From Saliterribacillus persicus (GTDB lineage: Bacteria > Bacillota > Bacilli > Bacillales > Amphibacillaceae), in the NCBI RefSeq assembly GCF_003337485.1, contig NZ_QPJJ01000001.1, positions 62,001 to 126,000 of the forward strand: a DNA stretch of 64,000 nt, given 5' to 3'. Made by a program: the position numbers and the translations under genes. This document shows, one piece after another, positions 17,272 to 26,749 of this stretch. The stretch's first letter is position 1. Each line of letters opens with the position of its first letter. The notes under the pieces were generated by a model, which worked only from the letters and a program-made list of their open reading frames with translations, was not told the origin of the DNA and made no database searches.

Positions 17272-19899
17272 TTATCGTTTGCGAAATAATTTAGCTACAT
17301 CCATTGCAATAACAGCAACTATTGCTAATCCTGTTGCAATTAACCAATCCTGAATACCAAACGCTGCAGGTATGGAGAAGACATCTCTTGCAAATGGAAG
17401 CACTGTGATTGCATATAAACCAAAGCAAATTGCTACTGCTCCTAATACATATTTGTTACTGAATATACCTACTCCAAATGTTGTTTCCACATTAGAACGA
17501 GCAGGGAATGTTTGTAACGTACGTGCAAGAATCAAGGTTGTAAAGGCCATTGCCACACCCATTTCCGTCGAATGCTGCAAACCGATATAATGGGATATAA
17601 TAACAACTATACCGATTAGTACGCCTCTTACAATAACAGATCTCAATGTCCCACCAGCAAATATTCCTTCTTCAATTTTTCGAGGTTTTCGTTTCATAAC
17701 ATCTGGTTCCGATTTTTCCATACCGAGTGCAATTGCTGGTAAGGAATCATTTACTAAGTTAATAAATAATAGTTGAAGGGCCGTAAATGGATTAGCCCAG
17801 TTGAAAATAACTGCAAACAAGATGGCAATAATGGCGCCCAGATTACCTGCAAACAGATAACTTATTGCCTTTTTTATATTGTCAAAAACAGTTCTCCCTA
17901 CACCGACTGCTTTAACAATCGATACAAAGTTATCATCGGTCAAAATCATCGCAGCTGAATCTTTTGCCACATCTGTTCCGCTTCCCATACCAATTCCGAT
18001 ATCAGCTTGTTTTAAAGCTGGCGCATCATTTACCCCGTCCCCTGTCATTGCCGTTACCTGGCCTTTTCGCTGCCATGCTCTAACAATTCGAATCTTATTT
18101 TCTGGAGAAACACGAGCATACACGGATATATGCGTTAATTTTTCATCCAACTCATCGTCTGATAGCTTGTCCAATTCTCTTCCTGTTATCGCAATATCAT
18201 CTTCTTCCATTAATCCAATATCTCTTCCAATAGCTTGGGCGGTTGTTTTATGATCACCAGTAATCATCACTGGTTTAATGCCTGCACTTCTTGCTTCTTT
18301 AATAGAGTCATAAACTGCTTCACGAGGAGGATCAATCATTGCAGTTAATCCAACTAAAACAAAATTCTTCTCATCTTCTTTATCTATTGTGTCTTTGGTA
18401 ATTTTCTTATAGCCGTAAGCTAGGACTCGTAATGCATCCTTAGAAAATGCTTCATTTTGATGTTCAAACACCTTTGCCCATTCATCAGTAAATTCCTCTT
18501 CTTTTCCGTCTACTAAGACATAGCCAGCACGGTAAAACATCACATCTGGTCCACCTTTAATTAATAGCTGTTTTTCACCATCAAAGGTATGGAGTGTTGA
18601 CATAAGTTTTCGTTCCGAGTCAAAAGGAAGTTCCGCTTCTCGTGGATATTTATCGCGCATTTCCTGAAAAGGTAAGCCTTTTTCTTCTGAGAAATTTATT
18701 AAAGCTACTTCGGTCGGATCCCCAACTTCTGCACCTTCATTGTTATAGGAAGAATCATTACAAAGGGCTGCAACTTGGATTAATTTTTCTTCATTTTCAC
18801 CCCAGTTGCTGTGATCGGATGAAAAGAGTTGCTCTTCTTTATTTGGAATAAAATAATCTGTTACAGTCATTTTGTTTTGTGTTAATGTTCCTGTTTTATC
18901 TGTACAAATAACACTCGTAGAGCCAAGTGTTTCTACAGCAGGAAGCTTTCTAATTATGGCATGCTGTTTAGCCATTTTATTCGTACCAACGGATAAAACG
19001 ATCGTTACAATAGAAGACAGTGCTTCTGGAATCGCAGCAACTGCAATTGCAACAGAGAACATTAAGGCATCTAAAATAGCTGTAGTCATATTGACATCAG
19101 CATCACTAAACCATAAACGTCCCACTTGAACAGCAAAAATAAGAACACATAATAAAAGAATAGCTACGCCCAATTTCTTACTGAAGGAATCCAGTTTCCT
19201 TTGAAGTGGTGTTTGTTTTTGTTCAGCAGTCTCAATCATTTGAGCAATTTTACCAATTTCTGCTTTTCCCGCTGTACCCGTAACAACATATGTAGCACGA
19301 CCGTAGACAACTAAAGAGCTACTAAAAACCATGTTTATACGGTCACCTATGGAAACTTCTTCTTCAATCACTGCGGTATTTTTTTCTGCTGCTTCAGACT
19401 CTCCTGTTAGCATTCCTTCATTCACTTTTAAAGATTCTGCATCCAAAAGCCGCCCATCAGCTGGGACGTAATCACCAGCCTCTAATGTTACAATGTCGCC
19501 TGGAACTAGTTCTCTTGCAAGCACACTTTGACTTTCGCCATTTCTTAATACCTTGGCTTCAGGTGCTGACATGTCACGTAGCGCATCCAAGGAACTTTCT
19601 GCTTTTTTCGTTTGCACGACACTGATTACTGCATTGACTAGCAAAACAATAAATATAATAATGGATTCAATGACCTCACCCAACACAAGCTGAATGCCGG
19701 CAGCAATTAATAAAACAATCACCATCGGATCTTTGAACGTTTCCAAAAAGAGCTTCCATGTCGGAACCTTCTCTTTATCTGCTATTTCATTATAGCCTTC
19801 TTCTTCCAATCTTTTTTCTACTTGCTCTTTAGACAACCCTTTTCTTGAAGAGTCAAAAGCCTTTAAGACTTCCTCTTTACCTTCTTTATACACATCCAT
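17272..19899 (-). CDS. P-type cation-transporting ATPase, SERCA-like calcium pump
   Basis: This is a full-length 875-residue P2A-type ATPase. An N-terminal cation-ATPase domain (1-65) is followed by helices M1-M2, the actuator with LTGESEA near 164, and M4 with the ion-binding AAIPEAL near 289-294. Next come the phosphorylation site DKTGTLT at about Asp334, the nucleotide-binding KGGPDVM, the hinge MTGDGVNDAPALK, and the C-terminal M5-M10 bundle. M6 carries NLVNDSLPAIALG, the calcium-site Asn and Asp of SERCA pumps. It most likely extrudes Ca2+ from the cytoplasm. It follows the CNNM-type gene by 29 bases and is probably cotranscribed with it. Confidence 0.92.
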   Translation of the reverse strand: MDVYKEGKEEVLKAFDSSRKGLSKEQVEKRLEEEGYNEIADKEKVPTWKLFLETFKDPMVIVLLIAAGIQLVLGEVIESIIIFIVLLVNAVISVVQTKKAESSLDALRDMSAPEAKVLRNGESQSVLARELVPGDIVTLEAGDYVPADGRLLDAESLKVNEGMLTGESEAAEKNTAVIEEEVSIGDRINMVFSSSLVVYGRATYVVTGTAGKAEIGKIAQMIETAEQKQTPLQRKLDSFSKKLGVAILLLCVLIFAVQVGRLWFSDADVNMTTAILDALMFSVAIAVAAIPEALSSIVTIVLSVGTNKMAKQHAIIRKLPAVETLGSTSVICTDKTGTLTQNKMTVTDYFIPNKEEQLFSSDHSNWGENEEKLIQVAALCNDSSYNNEGAEVGDPTEVALINFSEEKGLPFQEMRDKYPREAELPFDSERKLMSTLHTFDGEKQLLIKGGPDVMFYRAGYVLVDGKEEEFTDEWAKVFEHQNEAFSKDALRVLAYGYKKITKDTIDKEDEKNFVLVGLTAMIDPPREAVYDSIKEARSAGIKPVMITGDHKTTAQAIGRDIGLMEEDDIAITGRELDKLSDDELDEKLTHISVYARVSPENKIRIVRAWQRKGQVTAMTGDGVNDAPALKQADIGIGMGSGTDVAKDSAAMILTDDNFVSIVKAVGVGRTVFDNIKKAISYLFAGNLGAIIAILFAVIFNWANPFTALQLLFINLVNDSLPAIALGMEKSEPDVMKRKPRKIEEGIFAGGTLRSVIVRGVLIGIVVIISHYIGLQHSTEMGVAMAFTTLILARTLQTFPARSNVETTFGVGIFSNKYVLGAVAICFGLYAITVLPFARDVFSIPAAFGIQDWLIATGLAIVAVIAMDVAKLFRKR

Positions 19900-19928
19900 A
19901 CCGACTATTTCCTCCCTTGTAACTTAAT

Positions 19929-21257
19929 CTAATTGTCTATTGGTTCTTGTTTAATCAAAATCTTTTCTATTCGATTATCGGAAACCTCTAACGCTTTCAT
20001 CTCTAAGCCCTTATACACTACTGAAACTTTCTCATTCTTTTTTGGAATATACCCTAAAGTATGAACGAATAATCCATTAATCGTTTCAAAGTCCTCTAGA
20101 GGTAAAGCCTCTTTGATATAATCCTCAAGATCATGAAGCTGCGTCGTTCCTTTTACTTCTAATGTGTACTCATCTATTTTTTTAATCCCGATTTCATCCT
20201 GCTCCACTGTTTCCTCGTGCTCACTATAAATCTCTCCAACAATTTCTTCTATAATATCCTCCATCGTAATCATGCCATCAATTCCGCCATATTCATCCAC
20301 CACCATAGCGATATGCACTTTATTTTTTTGCATATCTGAAAAAGCAATATCAATCGATTGAGATTCTAAGAGGAAAAAGGCTTTTCTTACTAAGTTATAC
20401 AGATCGAAATCAACTGGGTCCTTATGCAAAAATTGACTTAGATCCTTTGTATGTAATATTCCTACAATGTGATCAAGGTCATATTTATATACTGGAAAAC
20501 GCGTAAAACTACGTGTGTTTACAATTTCAGCTACTTCTTCAAAAGGTGCATCGATAGGTATTGAAGTCATATCTGTCCGATGTGTCATGATATCTGCTAC
20601 TTCTTTATCATTAAATTCAAATATATTATGAATCATTAGCTTTTCATCTGCTTCGATTGTTCCTTTCTCTCCACCTATGTCAACTAGCATTCGTATTTCC
20701 TCTTCTGTGGCTTCATCTTGCTTCGCATTTGGATCTACACCAAATAATTTCACAATTAAATTGGTTGATCCATTTAATAATTTAACGAAAGGTCTGCTAA
20801 TTTTGAATAAAAAGGTTAAAGGTTTAACCGTAAAATTTGCTACTTTCACTGCCTTTTGAAGTGCTAATTGCTTTGGTACAAGTTCACCGATAACAAGTGT
20901 GAAATAGGAAAGCAAAATTGTGATCACCACGACTGAAATCGTTCGAAGCGTTCCGATAGAAAGAGGAATACCTAATGCGTGAAGAGATTCTGAAAGAGGG
21001 TCAGCAAAATTATCCGCAGCAAAGGCACTTGCTAAGAATCCGGCAAGTGTAATTCCAATTTGTATCGTTGCTAAAAATCGACCAGGCTCAGCTAAAAGTC
21101 TGTCTAACATAATAGCCTTTTTATCTCCTTGCTCTGCCATCTTTTTTACCTTATTATCATTTAGGGCAACTAGTGCAATCTCTGACGCAGCAAAAAAAGC
21201 GTTTACTAATATTAAGACGATCAAGATAACTATTTCAATACCCAAAAAGCTCACCAC
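19929..21257 (-). CDS. CNNM/HlyC family protein (DUF21-CBS-CorC), putative Mg2+ efflux
   Basis: Residues about 1-190 form the DUF21 (CNNM) transmembrane domain with three to four helices and the conserved GEL(V)PK motif near 127. Two CBS repeats follow at about 205-330, with MTHRTDMTSIP and MVVDEYGGIDGMITMEDIIEEIVGE visible, and a CorC/HlyC C-terminal domain ends the protein at about 345-440. Bacillus relatives such as MpfA are implicated in magnesium or cobalt efflux. The first codon is GTG (21257 or the adjacent 21254), with only a weak TTGGGTG upstream, so the exact start is uncertain. Pairing with a calcium-type ATPase suggests divalent-cation homeostasis. Confidence 0.88.
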   Translation of the reverse strand: MVSFLGIEIVILIVLILVNAFFAASEIALVALNDNKVKKMAEQGDKKAIMLDRLLAEPGRFLATIQIGITLAGFLASAFAADNFADPLSESLHALGIPLSIGTLRTISVVVITILLSYFTLVIGELVPKQLALQKAVKVANFTVKPLTFLFKISRPFVKLLNGSTNLIVKLFGVDPNAKQDEATEEEIRMLVDIGGEKGTIEADEKLMIHNIFEFNDKEVADIMTHRTDMTSIPIDAPFEEVAEIVNTRSFTRFPVYKYDLDHIVGILHTKDLSQFLHKDPVDFDLYNLVRKAFFLLESQSIDIAFSDMQKNKVHIAMVVDEYGGIDGMITMEDIIEEIVGEIYSEHEETVEQDEIGIKKIDEYTLEVKGTTQLHDLEDYIKEALPLEDFETINGLFVHTLGYIPKKNEKVSVVYKGLEMKALEVSDNRIEKILIKQEPIDN

Positions 21258-21383
21258 CCAAAATATGTATATGTTCAGTATACTATACCCTATTTGTCGT
21301 TGGCTAATTACGATAATAGTAATTTCATCCGATCAGTTTTGCAATTACATATTGTTATCACGCTTATATCTTGCAAGTTTATA

Positions 21384-21427
21384 AAAAGAAAAAGACACGA
21401 TTACCTAGTAAACTAGATAAACGTGTC
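21384..21427 (-). terminator. terminator of the aadK gene
   Basis: GACACG and CGTGTC enclose a further inner stem (CTAGT/ACTAG) and are followed on the minus strand by TTTTTCTTTTT. It lies 110 bases downstream of the AadK stop codon. Confidence 0.75.
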
Positions 21428-21536
21428 CGACTTCCCTTATTCTCTTTCTCTATAACACCCTAAAACCTTTTATATCCCATCCCACATAAAAGTTATCATA
21501 TAATCGAATTCTTCCATAGCTTTTTGTTAGATAATC

Positions 21537-22403
21537 TTACAATGTTTCTTTTTTATCATGATATAAGTGTTCAGCATAAAACCTAGCATTGTCAGCTTCT
21601 AGTTGGTTATAGGAAAAATTTAGTTTATTTGCTACTACTGTTGCCTCTTCTTGAAACAAGTCCATCATAAGAAAGAGGCTGCTCCAAATTAATTTTAAAT
21701 CACCAGTAGAATAAGTCGACAATAACTGTCTCCACTTCTCCGCGGAAAGATAATATTCTAAATCCTTAGCACTTTTACCTACTCCTACTTTAAAATCATT
21801 TTTTATTCCGACATTAAAAGAAAGCATCTCGATTAATTTTGGTCGCACATGAAAATTCATATGGTCTAATGCATACAAGGGTTCCTCACGCCATAATCCT
21901 TTTGCTATATAGGTGCTCACCCACCAAAATTCATTACAGCATCCTATAAATTCATTCTCAGAAGGCTTTAGCACCCAATACTCCTTATCACTTGGTGCAT
22001 CCATTCTAGGTAGCAGGTTATCTTTATCTAAAAGTTTTATTCTTAAATCAGATTCCAAAAGGTAGCTAGCAACATCCTTTTTATCAACTAGGGTTAAATC
22101 TATTCTATGGCCGTCACAGAACTGCATCAAATAAGCGAACCTATACTTTCTTTCCGATAATAGATCGGGGGTTTGCATGATAAGACGTTCTCCAAAATAG
22201 TCAATCCACCTTGGTTTTTTAATAAAAGTCTCTATATCATTTACGATAAAATTAACATCAAAATCCTGCAAAATGTCTTGTTTTGCCATTGGGTTCGCTC
22301 TTGAGCCTTCTAATACCACCGCTCTAACACTTTCGCTATTTGTTGCAAAGTTTAATATCATTCTTTCCATTTCTTTATCTGTTCGTCTATCTTTAAATAT
22401 CAA
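21537..22403 (-). CDS. aadK: aminoglycoside 6-adenylyltransferase, AadK-like
   Basis: A 288-residue ANT(6) nucleotidyltransferase: VVLEGSRANP near residue 30 (GS of the nucleotidyltransferase fold), QDFDVNFIV near 46 with the metal-binding aspartates, HRIDLTLV near 105 (third carboxylate), KEYWVLKPSENEFIGCCNEFWWVSTYIAKGL near 141-171 and DHMNFHVRP near 183. The family transfers AMP to the 6-hydroxyl of streptomycin. Length and motifs match the chromosomal AadK of Bacillus subtilis rather than plasmid-borne enzymes, and no mobile element flanks it. The start is TTG with AGGTGAG six bases upstream. Whether it confers resistance cannot be told. Confidence 0.85.
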   Translation of the reverse strand: MIFKDRRTDKEMERMILNFATNSESVRAVVLEGSRANPMAKQDILQDFDVNFIVNDIETFIKKPRWIDYFGERLIMQTPDLLSERKYRFAYLMQFCDGHRIDLTLVDKKDVASYLLESDLRIKLLDKDNLLPRMDAPSDKEYWVLKPSENEFIGCCNEFWWVSTYIAKGLWREEPLYALDHMNFHVRPKLIEMLSFNVGIKNDFKVGVGKSAKDLEYYLSAEKWRQLLSTYSTGDLKLIWSSLFLMMDLFQEEATVVANKLNFSYNQLEADNARFYAEHLYHDKKETL

Positions 22404-22599
22404 TACTTTCTCACCTAATTTCTTTTATTCAAAGCATCGTGCTACCGAATATTTATCTTTATATACATTTTGATTATTAATTTTAAAATGGTTCTTTCAC
22501 TTTAAGTTTAAAATCCATGGTAAAAAAATGATTACACTTTAAGATCAGGGTGTTAGGTGTATGTAGTTATAATATAATAGATAAATTAAAGAATGAAGA

Positions 22600-22641
22600 A
22601 AAGTATTCTTCTATTCCACTTTTATGGATAAAGAATACTTT
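22600..22641 (-). terminator. terminator of the xylosidase-ThuA-oxidoreductase operon
   Basis: AAAGTATTCTT (22600-22610) and AAGAATACTTT (22631-22641) pair perfectly, and the minus strand continues TTCTTCATTC. It follows the last gene of the operon by about a dozen bases. Confidence 0.7.
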
Positions 22642-22652
22642 CCCTATTGCTC

Positions 22653-23819
22653 TTATTTTATTTCTATCCAACGCTTCTCATTAGCTGATTTTTCTACCGC
22701 ATCTAAAATAATTTGATTTTTTACTCCATCATCAAAATTGGGTGAAGTCTGCTTATCCCCTGCAATACCTCGGAAAAATTCATCAATTAAATGAATAAAG
22801 GTATGTTCGTAGCCAATAATGTGACCTGCTGGCCAATAAGCACCCGTGTATGGATGAATTTCTTCTGTGCAATTAATTAAACGAAAGCCCTGCAAACCTT
22901 CTGGGTCATCATGAAAATACACTTCTATATTATTCATATTTTCCATATCCCAACGGATTGCACCTTTTTCTCCGTTAATTTCAAATTTGTTTTTATTACG
23001 ATTCCCTGTAGCAAATCGTGTTGCTTCAAACGTACCAAATGTTCCGGATTCAAAACGGGCAAGAAAAGCTACCGCATCATCCACGGTTACTTCTCCTTTT
23101 TCTGTTGCACTACCCTTTGCACTTAGCCCACTTGTCATTTCACCAATAGGGCGTTCTTTAATAAAGGTTTGCATCATAGAAGTTACTTCCGTTATTTCAC
23201 CTACTAAAAATCTGGCTAAGTCAATACTATGTGCGCCAATATCACCAAGTGCACCTGACCCAGAAACATCTTTTTTTAGTCGCCAAACGAGCGGGAAGTT
23301 GGGATCGACAATAAAATCTTGAAGATAATTCGCTCTAAAATGATAAATCTTCCCGATTTTCCCTTCCATTATTAGCTTTTTGGCAAATTGTACAGCTGGA
23401 ACGTATCTGTAATTGTAACAGGTAAGATGTTTCACACCGTTCTTTTCCACGGCCGCATGCATGCGCTTCGCATCCTCAACAGTTAAAGCTAGTGGTTTTT
23501 CTGTAATGACATGTTTGCCTGCTTCTGCCGCTGCTATTGCGATTTCTGCATGTGTATGATTCGGCGTTACGATATCCACTACATCGATATCATCTCTTTC
23601 GATTACTTTTCTCCAATCTGTTTCATAGGATTCAAAGCCCATTTTTTCCTGAGCTTCTTTTACACCTTCTTCATTTCTTCCAACGACAACCTTTAATTCA
23701 GGTTTTAATGGCACATCAAAATAAAATGGAAGATCGCGATACGCATGGCTGTGTGCCTTACCCATAAACTGATATCCAATCATCGCTACACGAATCTTTT
23801 TTTGGTTTACGCCCACCAT
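22653..23819 (-). CDS. Gfo/Idh/MocA family sugar oxidoreductase (second of the operon)
   Basis: A 388-residue NAD(P)-dependent dehydrogenase. The N-terminal Rossmann fold starts RVAMIGYQFMGKAHSHAY (about 10-27). The signature EKPLALTVEDAKRMH is near 98 with the catalytic Lys of EKP, and the substrate domain has GDIGAHSIDLARFL near 196 with the His of the G.H..D motif. Family members oxidise a sugar or cyclitol hydroxyl, often to a 3-keto sugar. The start overlaps the upstream epimerase gene by 13 bases, so the two are coupled. It is the last gene of the operon, and its presence beside a second Gfo/Idh gene and ThuA points to a redox-assisted glycoside pathway. Confidence 0.85.
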   Translation of the reverse strand: MVGVNQKKIRVAMIGYQFMGKAHSHAYRDLPFYFDVPLKPELKVVVGRNEEGVKEAQEKMGFESYETDWRKVIERDDIDVVDIVTPNHTHAEIAIAAAEAGKHVITEKPLALTVEDAKRMHAAVEKNGVKHLTCYNYRYVPAVQFAKKLIMEGKIGKIYHFRANYLQDFIVDPNFPLVWRLKKDVSGSGALGDIGAHSIDLARFLVGEITEVTSMMQTFIKERPIGEMTSGLSAKGSATEKGEVTVDDAVAFLARFESGTFGTFEATRFATGNRNKNKFEINGEKGAIRWDMENMNNIEVYFHDDPEGLQGFRLINCTEEIHPYTGAYWPAGHIIGYEHTFIHLIDEFFRGIAGDKQTSPNFDDGVKNQIILDAVEKSANEKRWIEIK

Positions 23820-24775
23820 ATTTCACCAACTTTCTCTTTAATCATTGCATTCTTAAGAAGGTCGACTGCTTTTTGAAATCCTTCATCTACTGACATTAGG
23901 CTATCTTCATGCTCAATACTAATCGTACCTTCATATCCAATAAGTTGAAGGGCACTAATTATTCGCTTCCACTCTTGTTCTCCGTGCCCATAACCGATTG
24001 TCCTAAAAATCCAAGCACGATTCAATTCATCACTGTATGGCTTGGTATCTAGCACACCATTTGCTTTGGTATTTTGCTCATCTATAGCGGTATCTTTTGC
24101 GTGAAAGTGGAAAAGTGCTTCATGCTTTCCTAATTCTTTTATACTGATAACGGGATCCATTTGTTGCCAAAACAAGTGGCTTGGATCAAAATTTACCCCA
24201 ATTTGTGTTCCACAGTTTTCCCTAAGCTTTAAGGCTGTTTCATTATTGTAAACCACAAATCCTGGATGAGGTTCAATGGCAACTCGAACATTATGCTTCT
24301 TTAAAAACTCCTGCTGTTTTTTCCAATAAGGTATCACGCGCTCTTTCCATTGCCATGCTAATACTTCTGGATGATCATCTGGCCAAGCAGCGGTGATCCA
24401 AACTGGATATATGGAATGTTCTGACTCACCTGGACAGCCTGAAAAAGTTACAACGGTTTGTACACCTAACTTTTCAGCTAATAACACTGTCTGTTCAAAT
24501 TGTTGATGATGCTGATTGGCTATTTCCTCATTTGGATGGAGTGGATTACCGTGACAACTTAATGCACAAATTTCTAAATCTCGTGAATGAAAAGCTTCTT
24601 TAAATACTTGGAATTTTGACTCGTCCTCTAATAAAATCTCTGGGTCACAATGAACATTTCCTGGATATCCTCCAGTTCCAACTTCTACCGAGTCCAGACC
24701 TGCAGCTTGAATTTTATCTAAGGCTTCTTCTAATGACTTGTCACCAAAAAGTACAGCAAATACACCTAGTTTCAA
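23807..24775 (-). CDS. sugar phosphate isomerase/epimerase family TIM-barrel protein
   Basis: The protein is a xylose-isomerase-like TIM barrel: KLGVFAVLFGDKSLEEALDKI at the start, DSVEVGTGGYPGN near 32, ICALSCHGNPLHP near 68, VRVAIEPHPGF near 155 (metal Glu), VNFDPSHLFWQ near 187 (metal Asp and His), FHFHAKDTAID near 223 and GTISIEHEDSL near 285 (metal Glu). I chose a TTG start at 24775 because AGGAGAGG lies eight bases upstream; the longer frame to 24847 has no such site. Members isomerise or epimerise sugars or act as keto-sugar lyases. Its neighbours are two Gfo/Idh oxidoreductases and ThuA. Confidence 0.85.
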   Translation of the reverse strand: MKLGVFAVLFGDKSLEEALDKIQAAGLDSVEVGTGGYPGNVHCDPEILLEDESKFQVFKEAFHSRDLEICALSCHGNPLHPNEEIANQHHQQFEQTVLLAEKLGVQTVVTFSGCPGESEHSIYPVWITAAWPDDHPEVLAWQWKERVIPYWKKQQEFLKKHNVRVAIEPHPGFVVYNNETALKLRENCGTQIGVNFDPSHLFWQQMDPVISIKELGKHEALFHFHAKDTAIDEQNTKANGVLDTKPYSDELNRAWIFRTIGYGHGEQEWKRIISALQLIGYEGTISIEHEDSLMSVDEGFQKAVDLLKNAMIKEKVGEIWWA

Positions 24776-24873
24776 TTCAATCACCTCTCCTAATATTTTT
24801 ATAAACTTACATTCAACAGCTTTTAAGCGCATCACCCATGTTTTCACGGTACAAGATAGCTATTACTTTCTAT

Positions 24874-25971
24874 TTAAAAATCTGCTTCACTTAATCCTAT
24901 TGGTAAGGCCTGTGGTTGTTTACAGCTACTCTCTAATGTGTAATGCTTTCCCTCATTGGAAGCATCGTGAAATCCATGCATGATTTCTAAAACATGATAA
25001 GCAAGTTCTCCATCTGTTCTGGCTTGACGTTTTTCATTAATCGCATCAACCATTTCTGCCACTCCGAGACCTCGACTATTATCAGTAAACCCATGTGTGA
25101 AAGGAATTTCTGACCATTCTTTTTGTCCTTTTCTTCTAACAAAAATTGGACCACCAAAGGTATTAGGGTCTGGAACAATTAAAGTACCCTCTGTGCCGTA
25201 AATCTCGATATGTGGTAATTGATGGTGCCATGTATCAAAACTCGTAATAATAGAAGCAATTGCTCCAGATTGAAAATCTAGTACACCATTAATTTGCGTT
25301 GGCGTTTCCACTTGGATTTTTTCGCCGAATTTTTCTTTACTCGTAATCGTTCGTTCTTTATAGGTAATATTTGTAGAGGCAGTCACCCGTTTAACTGGAC
25401 CCATTAAAGCAATTAGTGCACTAATGTAGTAAGGACCCATATCAAACATTGGTCCTCCTCCTTCTTTATAATAAAAGTGAGGATCAGGATGCCACCTTTC
25501 ATGGCCCGGAATCATCATAAATGCAGTAGCGGAAATTGGGTCTCCAATCCAGTCGTCATCAATTAATTTTTTACACGTTTGAATCCCTCCACCTAAAAAA
25601 GTGTCTGGAGCATTTCCAATGTATAAGCCTTTTTCTTTTGCAATTTCTAACATTCTTTTTCCATCTTCTCTAGAAACAGCTAACGGTTTTTCTCCATAGA
25701 CATGCTTGCCTTTCTCCATGGCCTTTATTGCAATATCTGCATGTACTGCTGGAATTGTTAGATTTATCACCAAATCAATCGATGCATCGTCAAGTAATTG
25801 CTCGGTCGTATAAGCCTTTTCAATATTAAACTCTTCGGCACGTTCTTTTGCCCTTTCTAATACAAGGTCAGCAACTGCAGTAATTTGAAAGTTGTTGAAA
25901 CGAGAAGCATTTGTTAAATAAATTTTACTTATATTTCCACATCCGATAATACCAACATTTAATTGATTCAT
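24874..25971 (-). CDS. Gfo/Idh/MocA family oxidoreductase (first of the operon)
   Basis: A 365-residue dehydrogenase with a Rossmann start NVGIIGCGNISKIYL (about 5-19), GEKPLAVSREDGKRML near 94 with the catalytic Lys, and GGGPMFDMGPYYISALIALMGPV near 165-187, where Tyr replaces the usual second His position. The C-terminal half is the beta-sheet substrate domain. It is about 100 bases downstream of a thuA gene, as thuB follows thuA in rhizobia, so a 3-dehydrogenase role on a glycoside is a reasonable guess. An AGGAG site precedes the ATG. An 18-base element shared with the ABC importer at 51.6 kb lies in its upstream gap. Confidence 0.83.
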   Translation of the reverse strand: MNQLNVGIIGCGNISKIYLTNASRFNNFQITAVADLVLERAKERAEEFNIEKAYTTEQLLDDASIDLVINLTIPAVHADIAIKAMEKGKHVYGEKPLAVSREDGKRMLEIAKEKGLYIGNAPDTFLGGGIQTCKKLIDDDWIGDPISATAFMMIPGHERWHPDPHFYYKEGGGPMFDMGPYYISALIALMGPVKRVTASTNITYKERTITSKEKFGEKIQVETPTQINGVLDFQSGAIASIITSFDTWHHQLPHIEIYGTEGTLIVPDPNTFGGPIFVRRKGQKEWSEIPFTHGFTDNSRGLGVAEMVDAINEKRQARTDGELAYHVLEIMHGFHDASNEGKHYTLESSCKQPQALPIGLSEADF

Positions 25972-26029
25972 AGCTCCACTCCTAATTTTTACTGAACAAA
26001 ATTATGTGTTTCTTACATTAGAAAAAGTC

Positions 26030-26047
26030 TAGTCCGATAAATTTTAT
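26030..26047. repeat. 18-nt element repeated at 51631-51648
   Basis: TAGTCCGATAAATTTTAT occurs here, 59 bases upstream of the first Gfo/Idh gene, and again at 51631-51648, 81 bases upstream of the ABC permease gene. In both cases it lies on the minus strand in front of a carbohydrate gene, and the flanking bases are also similar. It may be an operator or an activator-plus-promoter element shared by the two operons. Confidence 0.5.
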
Positions 26048-26074
26048 ACTTGCTATTGTAAAACGAAAAAGATT

Positions 26075-26725
26075 TTAGCGACTTGCCCAAATCATCCCTT
26101 TTTTCATCAGTTTTAAGACCTCTGGCATCCTTACAATTTCAGCCACATGGCCTAAACCACAATAATAAACCTTACCTTTTCCCCACCTCTTAGTCCAAAC
26201 AACAGGCATATCAACTTCTCCATTTGTTTTATACGCGCCTTCAGCGATAGGAAATCTTGTTGTAGCAAGAACATTAATCGCAGGATCTACATGCATATAA
26301 TACTGTTCAGACACTACCGTAAAATCCTCCATGCCTTCTGTTAAAGGATGATCCGCATCCTTAATATGTACGTTATAAGTAACACCATCATTACCAGGAT
26401 GCGCGACCCACTGACCACCTACCATGAATTGGTAATCAACTTCAAAGCGGAACGAATCACCCATTCCACCATGAAGACCTGCTAATCCAGTACCTTTTTC
26501 TACTGCTTCTAACAACGGTTGAAGCTGTTCTTTTTCGATCGTACCCTGCGTCCAATTTGGAACAATTAAATCATATTGAGTAAGATCATCTGAAGCTAAT
26601 GTGTCGAGGGTATCTGTAATTTTCACCTCATAATTTTCCTCTTCTAATAACTCGCTTAAAATATTTGCCACTGCTTCTGGTTCATGACCTTGCCAACCAC
26701 CCTGAAAAATTAATGCTTTTTTCAT
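26075..26725 (-). CDS. ThuA-domain protein (second copy)
   Basis: A 216-residue ThuA-family protein. ALIFQGGWQGHEPEAVANIL starts the fold, YDLIVPNWTQGTI is near 52, GTGLAGLHGGMGDSFR near 76, YQFMVGGQWVAHPG near 97, DHPLTEGMEDFTV near 120, EQYYMHVDP near 135, and VVWTKRWGKGKVYYCGLGH near 171-189. The second domain contributes the HGG and WVAHPG residues typical of ThuA. It is 24 bases downstream of the beta-xylosidase gene and upstream of a ThuB-like Gfo/Idh gene, so it is probably made under the same XylR-like operator. It is only distantly similar to the copy at 15.2 kb, so they are unlikely to be redundant. Confidence 0.82.
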   Translation of the reverse strand: MKKALIFQGGWQGHEPEAVANILSELLEEENYEVKITDTLDTLASDDLTQYDLIVPNWTQGTIEKEQLQPLLEAVEKGTGLAGLHGGMGDSFRFEVDYQFMVGGQWVAHPGNDGVTYNVHIKDADHPLTEGMEDFTVVSEQYYMHVDPAINVLATTRFPIAEGAYKTNGEVDMPVVWTKRWGKGKVYYCGLGHVAEIVRMPEVLKLMKKGMIWASR

Positions 26726-26749
26726 CGTAAACGCCTCCGTTTTTTATTA

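Noticed and set aside
17879-18253. 124-codon plus-strand frame opposite the Ca-ATPase
   Set aside because: Antisense to the conserved ATPase hinge; composition and lack of a ribosome binding site mark it as a shadow.
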